A stretch of DNA of 64,000 nucleotides from Brevundimonas sp. Root608 (lineage in GTDB: Bacteria; Pseudomonadota; Alphaproteobacteria; Caulobacterales; Caulobacteraceae): NCBI RefSeq assembly GCF_001427825.1, contig NZ_LMGT01000005.1, positions 205,500 to 269,499 on the forward strand, written 5' to 3'. A model generated the notes under the pieces. It searched no databases. It worked only from the letters and a program-made list of their open reading frames with translations, and had not been told where the DNA came from. The translations under genes were made by a program, and so were the position numbers. Positions 9,322 to 18,252 of this stretch are shown here, piece by piece (position 1 is the stretch's first letter; every line of letters begins with the position of its first letter).

Positions 9322-10329
9322 ATGAAACTCGCCTCCCTCAAGCACGGCCGTGACGGTCGCCTCGTCCTCGTCTCCAGCGACCTCGCCTGGTTTACCGACG
9401 CCTTCCTGATCGCACCGACGCTCCAGTCGGCCCTGGACAACTGGGACCGGGTCGAGCCCGACCTTCTGGCCCTGGCGGAAAGCCTCGAACACGGCGGTGT
9501 GCCGCGCGGCCGGTTCCATGAGCGGGAGGCCTCGGCGCCCTTGCCCCGGGCCTACCAATGGGTCGACGGCTCCGCCTATGTGAACCACGTCGCACTGGTG
9601 CGTCAGGCGCGCAACGCCGAAATGCCCGACAGCTTCTGGACCGACCCGCTGATGTACCAGGGCGGCTCCGACGGCTTCCTCGCCCCGCGCGACCCCATCC
9701 CCCTGGCCGACGAATCCTGGGGCTGCGACCTCGAGGCCGAGGTGGTCGTCGTGACCGGCGACGTGCCCCAGGGCGTGACGCGGGAAGAAGCGCTGAACCA
9801 CATCCGGCTGGTCGGCCTCGTCAATGACGTGTCGCTGCGCAACCTGATCCCGGCCGAGCTGGCGAAGGGCTTCGGCTTCGTCCAGTCCAAGCCCGCCTCG
9901 GCCTTGTCGCCGGTCTTCGTCACGCCCCGGGCGCTCGGCGACCGCTGGGTCGACGGCAAGCTCAAGGGCGAGCTGAACGTCCAGCTGAACGGCGAGGACT
10001 TCGGCAAGGCCGACGCCGGGGTGGACATGACCTTCGACTTCGGCACGCTGATCGCCCACCTCGCGAAGACCCGCGCCCTGTGCGCCGGCACCATCATCGG
10101 GTCCGGCACGGTGTCGAACCGCGACGCAGGCGGCGGCCCCGGCAAGCCCGTGTCCGAAGGCGGGCTCGGCTATTCCTGCATCGCCGAGGTCCGGACGGTC
10201 GAAACCATCCTGCACGGCAAGGCCGCGACCCCCTTCCTCAAGCATGGCGACACGGTCCGCATCGAGATGCTGGACGACAAGCACCACTCCATCTTCGGCG
10301 CCATCGAACAGACGGTGGAAGCGGTCTAG
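9322..10329 (+). CDS. Fumarylacetoacetate hydrolase family protein
   Basis: This 335-residue cytoplasmic C-C bond hydrolase of the FAA family has DLEAEVVVVTGDVP with the metal-binding acidic residues, GLVNDVSLRN, and the IIGSGTVSNRDAGGGPGKPVSEGGLGYSCIAE region that frames the active site. With hppD at 18253 it suggests tyrosine/homogentisate catabolism, where fumarylacetoacetate is split to fumarate and acetoacetate; the genes are not adjacent, so this link is inference. Its 3' end overlaps that of the opposing S41 peptidase gene by 4 bases. Confidence 0.85.
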   Translation: MKLASLKHGRDGRLVLVSSDLAWFTDAFLIAPTLQSALDNWDRVEPDLLALAESLEHGGVPRGRFHEREASAPLPRAYQWVDGSAYVNHVALVRQARNAEMPDSFWTDPLMYQGGSDGFLAPRDPIPLADESWGCDLEAEVVVVTGDVPQGVTREEALNHIRLVGLVNDVSLRNLIPAELAKGFGFVQSKPASALSPVFVTPRALGDRWVDGKLKGELNVQLNGEDFGKADAGVDMTFDFGTLIAHLAKTRALCAGTIIGSGTVSNRDAGGGPGKPVSEGGLGYSCIAEVRTVETILHGKAATPFLKHGDTVRIEMLDDKHHSIFGAIEQTVEAV

Positions 10330-11354
10330 CCGCCCGCCAGCCGCAGCGCTTCATCCAGCGCCCGGTCCGCCGGAATACGCACATCGGGCTGGACGCCCAC
10401 CCCTTCCCAATTGGTCCCGGTCACGGGGTGCCGCGCCACGCCTATGGGCATGATGACGGTGAACCACGGCCCCAGGTCCATGCCCGTCGAGGGGTTGGCG
10501 CCGCCGCCCGTCGGCTCGCCGATCACGGTTGCGCGGCGCGCCGCCTGCAGGTCGTAGGCCACGGCTTCAGCCGCCGAGAAGGCGCCCGGGCCGACCAGCA
10601 CATAGATCGGCTGATCCGGAAACGCCGGTCGGGCGACCTTGTTGGCGAAACGCTCGATGGTATCGCGGCTGCCGTCCTGAACGCACCCCTCGGGATCGGC
10701 GGGATCGGGCGCGCAGCGACGGAACTGCAGATCCTCCAGCCGCATCGGCTCCGGCGCGAGATGTCCCATCAGCTGACGCAGGGCGACCTCGCCGCCGCCG
10801 AGGTTCTCACGCAGATCGAGGACAAGCGCCCGGGCTCCGGCCAGCCGCGCCATCGCGGCGTCGATCGCGCCCGCCGAATCCGGATGGCCGCTGAAAGAGG
10901 CGAGGTTCAGATAGCCGACGCCGCCGTCCAGCATCCGCGCCGCGCGAACGCCATAGCCGTTGCGCGCCTCCTCGGCCGACATCGCCTCCATGGTCGGCGG
11001 CGGACCATCGGCGACCACGTCGTCGCGGCTGCGGCTCTCGAGCCAGACCTGCAGATGTCTGTCGCCCGACACCGCCAGCAGGTCGGCGTTGATCGCCTGA
11101 CGGAAGGCCTCGGGTTCGGTCAACGCCAGATAGGCCGGACGCCTTTCGGCCAGCCGGGCCCGGATGGCAGGCGTTCGGTCGGCCATCACATAGTGGGCCA
11201 GCCGCCGGTCCAGCGTATCCAGCGCGCGCGTCCGGTGGATCAGGGCGCCCGCCCCGGTCGCGACGCCTGCCGTCGCCTCCTGCGCCATCACCGCCGCCGG
11301 CCCCTGGCAGGACAGCAGCAGGCCTGACATGATCGCCAGCATCACACGCTTCAT
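10326..11354 (-). CDS. Secreted S41 family peptidase
   Basis: This 342-residue serine peptidase is of the C-terminal-processing type and closest to the IRBP-like S41B group. A signal peptide (MKRVMLAIMSGLLL...) ends near AVMAQ. After a helical N-terminal region comes the core with ALVLDLRENLGGGE, VLVGPGAFSAAEAVAYDLQAARR (nucleophile Ser in FSAAE) and VIGEPTGGGANP. No PDZ domain is evident. It probably acts in the periplasm. It is divergent from the TonB-C-like gene at 11540, and the shared 185-bp gap holds both promoters. Confidence 0.85.
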   Translation of the reverse strand: MKRVMLAIMSGLLLSCQGPAAVMAQEATAGVATGAGALIHRTRALDTLDRRLAHYVMADRTPAIRARLAERRPAYLALTEPEAFRQAINADLLAVSGDRHLQVWLESRSRDDVVADGPPPTMEAMSAEEARNGYGVRAARMLDGGVGYLNLASFSGHPDSAGAIDAAMARLAGARALVLDLRENLGGGEVALRQLMGHLAPEPMRLEDLQFRRCAPDPADPEGCVQDGSRDTIERFANKVARPAFPDQPIYVLVGPGAFSAAEAVAYDLQAARRATVIGEPTGGGANPSTGMDLGPWFTVIMPIGVARHPVTGTNWEGVGVQPDVRIPADRALDEALRLAGG

Positions 11355-11471
11355 CTCGACCTCCGACGTTTCAGGAGGGGGAGGCCGCGGTGCGCCTTTA
11401 CGGATGCGTGGGACAGATTAAGCTCTCGAAAGCTATGTGGCCGCTTCCGGGCTGTATGCGGGGACACCGTC

Positions 11472-11543
11472 ATGACGCCTGAACCGACCACCGCCATTGA
11501 TGGCTGGGCCGCGACGTTGATCCTTGCGCAGACCGGGATATGA
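11472..11543 (+). CDS. Possible 23-aa leader peptide
   Basis: An ATG after a GGGGAC ribosome-site-like stretch opens a 23-codon frame whose TGA overlaps the ATG of the next gene (ATGA). Such an arrangement can couple translation. There is no homology evidence, and chance is possible at this length. Confidence 0.25.
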   Translation: MTPEPTTAIDGWAATLILAQTGI

Positions 11544-12304
11544 GGCGTCTCGCGCTCGCATTGGCCGCCGTGGGGCTGGCAAGTCCGGCCATGGCGCAGG
11601 ATGTCAGCGCGGATTGGGACCTGACCACGGATCCCGCCCGACAAGTCACTCTGGCGACGCTGAACTTCGGCAGCAATCAGATCGCGCTGCGTTGCAAGAC
11701 CGGCGTGCTGGACTTTCTGCTCACGGGCGTGCCGACGACGGTAGCCTCGCCAGCCGTGACGGTGACGGCGGGGGCCATCCAGAACGAGCGCCAGCAGTGG
11801 CTGGCCTGGCCCGATCAGCCGATCATCTCACCACCGGAACCAGCCCGGTTCGCGCGGCAATTGCGTGCTGGTGGGGAGTTGGACATTCGGCTGGACCCCG
11901 GCAGCGCCGGCGAAAGGCCGCGCCGCTACCGCCTGCCCGTGCCCCCATCCATCGCCGCCGTCGATCAGGTTCTGTCGGCCTGTTCGATTCCGCTGAACGA
12001 CGACTGGGACCTGCGGCAAAGGGCCGAACTCGGAACGGCTGTCTGGGCCCGCCCCGTTATTCCTGAATTTCCGGAGCTGGCCGCTTCCCGGGGTGTGGAA
12101 AACGGGGAGGTTGCAGTCGGATGCGCCATCGCTGCCGGAGGCCTCCTGGACGAGTGCCGCATCCTGTCGGAAACGCCACAAGGCGCAGGGTTCGGACAAA
12201 GCGCGCTGCGATCGGCGAAGCGCTCGCGCGTCGAGCTTCCGGACGACGAGGAATCCGTGATCGGCAAGGTCGTCACGTTCACGGTCCGCTTCCGGATTTC
12301 GTGA
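11540..12304 (+). CDS. Secreted protein with TonB-C-like domain (paralog A)
   Basis: This 254-residue exported protein has a signal peptide ending at SPAMAQ and a mature start DVSADWDL shared with the next gene. The N-terminal half is a predicted beta-rich domain with two Cys; the C-terminal part (about residues 170-254, ARPVIPEFPELAASRG...GEVAVGCAIAAGG...) resembles the C-terminal domain of TonB-like energy transducers. Unlike TonB it lacks a retained membrane anchor and a proline-rich spacer, so it is probably a periplasmic protein using the fold for another purpose. The exact role is unknown. Confidence 0.7.
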   Translation: MRRLALALAAVGLASPAMAQDVSADWDLTTDPARQVTLATLNFGSNQIALRCKTGVLDFLLTGVPTTVASPAVTVTAGAIQNERQQWLAWPDQPIISPPEPARFARQLRAGGELDIRLDPGSAGERPRRYRLPVPPSIAAVDQVLSACSIPLNDDWDLRQRAELGTAVWARPVIPEFPELAASRGVENGEVAVGCAIAAGGLLDECRILSETPQGAGFGQSALRSAKRSRVELPDDEESVIGKVVTFTVRFRIS

Positions 12305-12373
12305 GGCTTCAACTTGACGCCGCCGCGGCTGTCGCCACAAGGTTGCGCCTCGCAGACCCGCCCGGATTGTCCC

Positions 12374-13243
12374 ATGAAGCGTTCCCTTGCCGCCCTGCTC
12401 GCCTGCATCGTCGCGCTGCCGGCCCTCGCGCAGGATGCGTCGGCCGACTGGGATCTGTTGGAGGATCCGCAAAAGAAGCTGCTGGTCGCCTATACCCGGT
12501 TCGACAATGGCGTGAGCATCGCCACGCGGTGCGCCGACGGCGGGTTCGAGGCGGTGATCACGGGATTGCCGCCGGCCGGGTCAGCGACCCGCCGCCCCCT
12601 GCGGATCGCCTTCGGCGACGAAGACCTGGCCAGCACCAGCTGGTCGGTGGCGATAGACGACACCGTGGCCGTCGCTGACCTTCCCGCGCCCTTCGCGCGC
12701 GAACTGCGGGCGGGCGGTCGTCTGCGCATTGTGGTCCCGAATGGCGCGGCGGCCGGGCGCAACCTGATGTACGATCTGGAGTTGCCGGCGTCTTCGGCCT
12801 CCATCGACCGGACGCTGACGACCTGCGAACGGCCATTGGTCGATCCCCGCGATGCGGAACTGGAGACCCTGTCAGAAGACGGCGTGCCCGTGAACCTGAT
12901 GTGGGGAGTCCGGCCCGAGCCCCGCTACCCCGCGACGCGGTATGCGCGCGGTTTCGCCATCATCTCCTGCGTCACCAATCCGACGGGATCCCTCCGCGAC
13001 TGCGCGATCGAGTCCGAGCATCCGCGCGAAGGCGGGTTCGGGGCCTCAACCCTCGCCTCGGCCCGACGCGCCCGCGTGCGCAACGCCGCCGATCCCCGCG
13101 GCCCGGTCCCGACGACGCGTGTGCTCTACCGCACCCATTTCGTGGTTCAGGGATATCAGACCCGCGAAGAGGAAGAACGCCGACGCGAAAATCGCAGGCT
13201 GGAGCGGGAAGAACGGGCGGCCCGACGCGCCGCCGGCGGATGA
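12374..13243 (+). CDS. Secreted protein with TonB-C-like domain (paralog B)
   Basis: This is a paralog of the upstream gene, starting at the ATG at 12374, which gives a signal peptide (MKRSLAALLACIVALPALAQ) and the same mature DASADWDLLEDP opening; an upstream in-frame start would add a tail not resembling a signal peptide. About 289 residues. A TonB-C-like segment (RPEPRYPATRYARGFAIISC...SLRDCAIESEHP) is followed by a charged Glu/Arg helix unique to this copy. The ribosome site is weak, so translation may depend on coupling. Function is unknown. Confidence 0.7.
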   Translation: MKRSLAALLACIVALPALAQDASADWDLLEDPQKKLLVAYTRFDNGVSIATRCADGGFEAVITGLPPAGSATRRPLRIAFGDEDLASTSWSVAIDDTVAVADLPAPFARELRAGGRLRIVVPNGAAAGRNLMYDLELPASSASIDRTLTTCERPLVDPRDAELETLSEDGVPVNLMWGVRPEPRYPATRYARGFAIISCVTNPTGSLRDCAIESEHPREGGFGASTLASARRARVRNAADPRGPVPTTRVLYRTHFVVQGYQTREEEERRRENRRLEREERAARRAAGG

Positions 13244-13297
13244 TCCGACGAGGATTTCTTCATCTCCGCCTCCAGCCTTGCTGCGCCCTTTGCCGGA

Positions 13298-13326
13298 TTG
13301 ACCCGGACTGACAGCCCACGCTACCA
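13298..13326 (+). promoter_or_regulatory. Promoter of tRNA-Leu(CAA)
   Basis: TTGACC (13298-13303), a 17-base spacer and CTACCA (13321-13326, within GCTACCAA) match alphaproteobacterial sigma-70-type boxes. A start near 13333 would put the tRNA about 25 bases downstream. Confidence 0.6.
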
Positions 13327-13357
13327 AGCCCGCCTGCCGAGAGACCGGGCGGCCTGT

Positions 13358-13442
13358 GCGGGCGTGGTGGAATTGGTAGACGCGCCGGACTCAAAATCCG
13401 GTTCCGAAAGGAGTGCCGGTTCGACCCCGGCCGCCCGCACCA
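13358..13442 (+). tRNA. tRNA-Leu(CAA)
   Basis: Acceptor GCGGGCG pairs with CGCCCGC, followed by A73 and an encoded CCA. The anticodon stem CCGGA/TCCGG encloses CTCAAAA with anticodon CAA (reads UUG). A long variable arm and the TTCGACC T-loop fit a class II leucine tRNA. Length is 85 nt. Confidence 0.95.
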
Positions 13443-13461
13443 CGAGCAGAACGGCGTCAGA

Positions 13462-14013
13462 TCATCGCGTTGGCGGCAGATATTCCGCGGGGATGGGCGC
13501 GGCCGGCGTTTCGGCCTGCCAGTAGACGCTGATCACCCACCAGCGCACGCCGTCGTTGAACAGCTGGATGCTGTTGATCCCTCGAGCGAAGGGCTGCGGG
13601 TCTGACAGGCGGTGCAGGCTTTCATACGTCGACCAGACATGGACGATACGGCCGAACCGCTCCGAGCGGCGCGCGATCTCGCGTTCGTGGAACCCTTCGG
13701 CCAGCAGCAGCGGCTCGCTGCGGGTGACGTATTCGTCGGGCGTGATCGAGCGGACGACGCCCTGACCCTCGCGGTTCATCCCCGAGGGCATCAGCCGGGC
13801 GGTGGGATGGAACAGCGACCGGAAGCGGCCCCAGTCGCGGGCCACGCCGGCGTCGCCGGAGATGACTTCATAGAGGGCTCCGACGATGGCCTCGGGCGTG
13901 GCGACATCGGCCGGGGCGGCGGTCGAAACGGGAACGGGCGGAGCCGCGGTCTGGGCGGCGGCGGGAGCGGCGCAACCGAGAGCCATCGCAGCCATGAGTA
14001 TCGAAAGACGCAC
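13462..14013 (-). CDS. Secreted NTF2/SnoaL-like protein
   Basis: I chose the GTG at 14013 because an AGGGGGG ribosome site precedes it and a signal peptide follows (VRLSILMAAMALGCAAPAAAQ); the open frame continues upstream but runs antisense-like into arsC. About 183 residues. The mature part (ATPEAIVGALYEVISGDAG...WGRFRSLFHPTARLMPSG) has the cone-shaped NTF2-like pattern, ending in GINSIQLFNDGVRWWVISVYWQ. Such proteins are binding or isomerase-like folds; the ligand is unknown. It lies 61 bases downstream of arsC on the same strand. Confidence 0.75.
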   Translation of the reverse strand: MRLSILMAAMALGCAAPAAAQTAAPPVPVSTAAPADVATPEAIVGALYEVISGDAGVARDWGRFRSLFHPTARLMPSGMNREGQGVVRSITPDEYVTRSEPLLLAEGFHEREIARRSERFGRIVHVWSTYESLHRLSDPQPFARGINSIQLFNDGVRWWVISVYWQAETPAAPIPAEYLPPTR

Positions 14014-14074
14014 CTGAATCCCCCCCTGTTTTCCGGGAGTATGCCGGGACGTCGCCCGGGGCGCCAGCGGGGCG

Positions 14075-14488
14075 CTATCCGGGTTCGACCACCTCGCCGT
14101 CTTCCTTGACGAACCGGTCAGGCCGGCGGTCCAGCAGGTCGAAGACCTTTTCGGACGGCCGGCACATGGCGGCGCCGCGGGGTGTGCGGACGATGGGGCG
14201 GTTGACCAGGACGGGATGGGCCAGCATCGCCTCAAGGATCGCGCCGTCCGGCGTGCCCGCATCCAGCAGGACGGGATCGATCCCCGCGGCTTCCTTCTCG
14301 CGCAAGGCGTCGCGCGGCGTCAGCCCGGCCTCGGCGAAGAGGTCGCCCAGCTGGGCGGCGGTCCAGCCCGTCTGCAGATACTCCACCACCTCTGGCTGGT
14401 AGCCCGAGGCCTCGACCATCGCGAGGACATTGCGCGAGGTGCCGCAGGCGGGGTTGTGGAAGACGGTGACGGGGAAGGCGTCGGACAT
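14075..14488 (-). CDS. arsC: Arsenate reductase, glutaredoxin-type
   Basis: This 137-residue cytoplasmic enzyme reduces arsenate to arsenite using glutathione and glutaredoxin. The catalytic Cys15 lies in FHNPACGTSRN, and RPIVRTPRGAAMCRPSEKV carries the conserved Arg residues that bind the oxyanion. Its start codon lies one base past the stop of a short remnant of an ACR3 arsenite permease, so it was once the downstream gene of an acr3-arsC pair. With the pump gone, arsenite would need another exit route. Confidence 0.88.
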   Translation of the reverse strand: MSDAFPVTVFHNPACGTSRNVLAMVEASGYQPEVVEYLQTGWTAAQLGDLFAEAGLTPRDALREKEAAGIDPVLLDAGTPDGAILEAMLAHPVLVNRPIVRTPRGAAMCRPSEKVFDLLDRRPDRFVKEDGEVVEPG

Positions 14489-14489
14489 C

Positions 14490-14600
14490 TCAGCATTCCT
14501 TTTCGGCGGTTCCGGGGACGACGGGTCCGGCCTCGTACCAGCCCTTGGGGCGATTGACGATCCGCATCACTGACAGCATCAGCCGCGCCTCGATGGGCGC
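14490..14600 (-). pseudogene. C-terminal remnant of ACR3 arsenite efflux permease
   Basis: Reading upstream from the TGA at 14490-14492 gives about 36 open codons that include RLMLSVMRIVNRPKGWYEAG, which resembles the conserved C-terminal end of ACR3 permeases (MLSVVRIVN-S-GWYE pattern, from memory of the family). An in-frame stop precedes it and no start or membrane segments remain. It abuts arsC in the way acr3 and arsC usually sit in operons. Upstream DNA belongs to the MFS gene on the other strand. Confidence 0.6.
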
Positions 14601-14676
14601 TCACTTCGCGTTTCGTCCCGGCAAATTCGCGCGGCCCCGGTTGCACCTTGCCCCCTTGAACCGCATCTGGGCGGGG

Positions 14677-15939
14677 ATGACCTCCCCGACCCTTGCGCCA
14701 GCCGCCGCCGTGAAGGGGCCCGGGTTTCCCGAATTCGTCGCCCTGATCGCCATGATGATGGCGCTCAACGCGCTGGCCATCGACTCCATGCTGCCCGCCC
14801 TTCCGGCCATCGGCGAGGCGCTGGGCGTTGTCTCCGAGAACAGCCGCCAGTGGGTCATCACCGCCTATCTGCTGGGCTTCGGTGTGACCCAGATCATCTA
14901 CGGGCCGCTGGCCGACCGGTTCGGCCGAAAGCCGGTCCTGATGCTCGGCCTCGGGCTCTATGTCGTGTTCAGCGTCCTGGCCGCCTTCTCGCCGACGTTC
15001 GAACTGCTGATCGCCGCGCGGGTCGGGACCGGCGTCGGCGCCGCCGCCCTGAGGGTGCTGGCCGTCTCGATCGTGCGCGACCGCTATTCCGGGCGGACCA
15101 TGGCGCGGGTGATGTCGCTCAGCTTCCTGGTCTTCCTCGGCGTACCCATCCTCGCCCCGACACTCGGCCAGTTGATCCTCACGGTCGCGCCCTGGCCCTG
15201 GGTGTTCGGCGTCCTGGCGCTGGGCGGAGCCGCCTTCGCGATCTGGGCCGCCATCCGCCTGCCCGAGACCCTCCACCCCGAGGACCGGATGCCCATCCAG
15301 ATCGGCCGCATCGCCTCGGCCTTCCGGCAGGCGCTGACCAACCGCCAGTCGATCGGCTACACCCTCGCCATAACCGCCATCTCGGGCGCCCTGTTCGGCT
15401 TCATCAACTCCAGCCAGCAGATCTTCTTCGACGTCTTCCATGAACCGCAGCTGTTCACCGTCGTGTTCGCCCTGGTCGCCGGCGGCATCGCCGTGGCCTC
15501 GCTGCTGAATGCGCGGCTGGTGGAGCGTCTGGGTTCACGGCTGATCTCGCACACGGCCCTGCTGGGCTTCATTGCCATATCGTCGGTCCACGCGGCGGTC
15601 GCGGTGTCGGGCCATGAGACGATCTGGACCTTCGCCGTCCTGCAGGCCCTGACCATGTTCTGCTTCGGCTTCATCGCCGGCAATTTCGGCTCCATGGCCA
15701 TGGAGCCGATGGGCCATATCGCCGGCACCGCCTCCTCGGCCCAGGGCTTCATCTCGACCACCGTTGGCGCGACGCTGGGCTTCCTGATCGGCCAGCAGTT
15801 CGACGGCTCGGCCGCGCCCATGACCATCGGCTTCGTATGCCTCGGGCTCACGGCGCTGGCCTGCGTCCTGATCGCCGAGCGGGGACGCCTGTTCAAGGCG
15901 CGGAACCTCGCCCCGGCGCCGGCGCCCGCCCCCTCTTGA
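14677..15939 (+). CDS. Bcr/CflA family MFS drug efflux transporter
   Basis: This inner-membrane proton antiporter has about 12 helices and about 420 residues. The ATG at 14677 is preferred over an in-frame start 132 bases upstream, which would add a non-conserved tail crossing the acr3 remnant. GPLADRFGRKPVLMLG is MFS motif A between helices 2 and 3, and the opening FPEFVALIAMMMALNALAIDSMLPALPAIG is typical of Bcr/CflA pumps. A Pro/Ala-rich C-terminal tail is present. The substrate (drugs or small metabolites) is unknown. Confidence 0.85.
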   Translation: MTSPTLAPAAAVKGPGFPEFVALIAMMMALNALAIDSMLPALPAIGEALGVVSENSRQWVITAYLLGFGVTQIIYGPLADRFGRKPVLMLGLGLYVVFSVLAAFSPTFELLIAARVGTGVGAAALRVLAVSIVRDRYSGRTMARVMSLSFLVFLGVPILAPTLGQLILTVAPWPWVFGVLALGGAAFAIWAAIRLPETLHPEDRMPIQIGRIASAFRQALTNRQSIGYTLAITAISGALFGFINSSQQIFFDVFHEPQLFTVVFALVAGGIAVASLLNARLVERLGSRLISHTALLGFIAISSVHAAVAVSGHETIWTFAVLQALTMFCFGFIAGNFGSMAMEPMGHIAGTASSAQGFISTTVGATLGFLIGQQFDGSAAPMTIGFVCLGLTALACVLIAERGRLFKARNLAPAPAPAPS

Positions 15940-16032
15940 TCTTTTTCGCCCGCCGGAGCGTTGTCCCGGCAGGAAACGAACCCGCCCGACCGCCGAAACA
16001 ATGACGGCGGGCCTTCTGGTCAAGGACTCTCG

Positions 16033-17997
16033 ATGATCCGCACGTTTGGACTGGTCTCCGCCCTCGCCCTCGCGACGGCTCTGGGAGGATGCGCCTCGAT
16101 GCCCGGATTTGGCCCCTCGTCCGGCTCGGACATGCCGCCCCTTCCGGCCTCGGCCGCCGCCCCGGCGGAATACGCGCGCGACACCCATACCTATGCGCGG
16201 CCCGAGATCGCCCATGTGCGCCACGTGGCCCTGGATCTGACCGCCGACTTCCGGGCCCATACGCTCGCCGGCACGGCGTCGCTCGACATCCAGGGCCGGC
16301 CTGGCGCGAACGAGGTGGTGCTGGACGTCAAGAACCTGGATATCCGCAACGTCACCGACGCCGCCGGCGCCCCCCTGCAGTATGAGACCGGCGCCAGCGA
16401 CCCCATCAAGGGCCAGCCCCTGACCGTGCGCTTCCCGGCGCTGGCCGCGGGTGAGAAGCGCCGCATCGTCGTCGCCTATTCGACCCGACCCGACGCCGCC
16501 GCCCTGCAGTGGCTGACCCCGTCCCAGACCGCGGGCGGCCAGAAGCCCTATCTGTTCAGCCAGGGCCAGGCCATCCTGACGCGCACCTGGGTGCCGACCC
16601 AGGACAGCCCCGGCATCCGCCAGACCTATGACGCCCGCATCGTCGCCCCCGCCGACCTGCGCGTGGTCATGAGCGCCCAGCAGCTGACGCCCGAGGGGGA
16701 GGACGCCGGTCCCGGCATGAAGGCCTGGCGGTTCCGCATGACCAATCCGGTGCCGCCCTATCTGATCGCCATCGGCGTCGGCGACCTGGCCTTCGCCGCC
16801 ATCGACGAGCGCACCGGCGTCTTCACCGAGCCCTCGCGTCTGGAAGCCGCCCGCGCCGAACTGGCCCCGACCGCCGCCATGGTCGACGCGGCCGAGCGGC
16901 TGTACGGCCCCTACCGCTGGGGCCGCTACGACCTGCTGGTCCTGCCGCCGTCCTTCCCGTTCGGCGGGATGGAGAATCCGCGCCTGACCTTCGCGACCCC
17001 GACCATCATCGCCGGCGACCAGTCGCTGGTCTCGCTGGTGGCGCACGAGCTGGCGCACAGCTGGTCGGGCAACCTCGTCACCAACGCCACCTGGAACGAC
17101 ATGTGGTTGAACGAGGGGTTCACCGTCTATTTCGAGAACCGCATCATGGAGGCCCTCTATGGCGAGGACCGCGCCCTGATGCTGCGCGCGCTCGGCTGGG
17201 GCGACCTGCAGACGGAGATGGCGGGCCTGCCCGCCGCCGACACCCGGCTGCACCTCGACCTCGAGGGGCGCGATCCCGACGAAGGCCTGACCGACGTCGC
17301 CTATGAGAAGGGCGCCGCCTTCCTGTTCACCATCGAACGGATTGTCGGGCGCGAACGGTTCGACGCCTGGCTGAAGAGCTATTTCGAGCGCAATGCCTTC
17401 CGCCCCATGACGACCGACCTGTTCCTGCAGGACATCCGGACCCATCTGATCGCAGGCGACGCCGCGCTGGAACGTCAGCTGATGATGGACGCCTGGATCT
17501 ATCAGCCCGGCATGCCGTCGAACTGGCAGCCGCCGGTGTCGGGCGCCTTCGGTCCGGTCGACGCGGCCGCCCGCGCCTTCTTCGCCGACAAGGGTCCGGC
17601 CTCGGCGATCCCGTGGGCCGGCTGGTCCACGCAGGAGCGTCAGCGCTTCCTCGCCTGGCGGCCGTCTGGCCTGCGCGATGGCGCTGACTGGCTGACCGAC
17701 GCCCAGCTGGCCGATCTGGAATCATCCCTGAACCTGCGCAACGAAGGCAATGCCGAGGTGCTGTTCGCCTGGCTGCAGATCGCTGTCCAGCATCGCTATC
17801 AGGCTGCTGTCCCGACGCTGGAGAACTTCCTGACCACCATGGGCCGGCGCAAATTCGTCCTGCCGCTGTTCACCAGCCTGTGGGCCGAGGGGGACTGGGG
17901 CCGTCCCATCGCCACCCGGATCTATGCCCGGGCTCGGCCCGGCTATCACCCGGTGACGACCGGTTCGGTCGACGCTGTGGTGGGCCGGCCCAACTAG
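16033..17997 (+). CDS. M1 family aminopeptidase, lipoprotein
   Basis: This zinc aminopeptidase of the LTA4-hydrolase/aminopeptidase N clan is about 654 residues from the ATG at 16033 (CAAGGA ribosome site). The signal peptide ends in lipobox LGGC, so it is probably anchored in the envelope. The GGMENPRLTF exopeptidase motif precedes HELAHSW (His338, Glu339, His342), and NEGF supplies the third zinc ligand, Glu361, at the expected spacing. The C-terminal third is helical, as in LTA4 hydrolase. It probably trims peptides taken up into the periplasm. An inverted-repeat element begins 2 bases after its stop. Confidence 0.9.
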   Translation: MIRTFGLVSALALATALGGCASMPGFGPSSGSDMPPLPASAAAPAEYARDTHTYARPEIAHVRHVALDLTADFRAHTLAGTASLDIQGRPGANEVVLDVKNLDIRNVTDAAGAPLQYETGASDPIKGQPLTVRFPALAAGEKRRIVVAYSTRPDAAALQWLTPSQTAGGQKPYLFSQGQAILTRTWVPTQDSPGIRQTYDARIVAPADLRVVMSAQQLTPEGEDAGPGMKAWRFRMTNPVPPYLIAIGVGDLAFAAIDERTGVFTEPSRLEAARAELAPTAAMVDAAERLYGPYRWGRYDLLVLPPSFPFGGMENPRLTFATPTIIAGDQSLVSLVAHELAHSWSGNLVTNATWNDMWLNEGFTVYFENRIMEALYGEDRALMLRALGWGDLQTEMAGLPAADTRLHLDLEGRDPDEGLTDVAYEKGAAFLFTIERIVGRERFDAWLKSYFERNAFRPMTTDLFLQDIRTHLIAGDAALERQLMMDAWIYQPGMPSNWQPPVSGAFGPVDAAARAFFADKGPASAIPWAGWSTQERQRFLAWRPSGLRDGADWLTDAQLADLESSLNLRNEGNAEVLFAWLQIAVQHRYQAAVPTLENFLTTMGRRKFVLPLFTSLWAEGDWGRPIATRIYARARPGYHPVTTGSVDAVVGRPN

Positions 17998-17999
17998 CC

Positions 18000-18147
18000 T
18001 TCTCCCTCCCTTCATGGGGAGGAAAGATCGCGCAGCGATCCGGGTGAGGAATTGCAGCGGCAAGCCCGCACGGCGGCGGGTTCGCACTTTCCCACCCGGG
18101 GCTCGTCTTCGCCTCGTCGTCCCCCACCACTTCGGGCGAGGGAGAAC
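18000..18147. repeat. Intergenic inverted-repeat element, copy A
   Basis: This element of about 147 bp starts TTCTCCCTC (18000-18008) and ends GAGGGAGAA (18138-18146). Its interior (GCGCAGCGATCCGGGTG..., CCCACCCGG-GCTCG) matches copy B at 44891. No coding capacity is apparent. It looks like a non-autonomous REP/MITE-type family. Confidence 0.65.
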
Positions 18148-18252
18148 CACGCCCATGTGACCGCCGCTAGCCTTGGCTTCCGCCCTTCCGGTCACTAGGT
18201 TCCGCCCGACGAACGGCGGCCAACGCCGACAAGCGCTTTCAGGAGACGCCCC

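Noticed and set aside
13358..13442. tRNA gene considered as an integration site for a genomic island
   Set aside because: No direct repeat of the tRNA 3' end, integrase gene or composition shift was seen on either side.
15535..17445. Long minus-strand frame opposite the MFS and M1 genes
   Set aside because: Antisense artefact of GC-rich third positions; no ribosome site and no recognisable domain.
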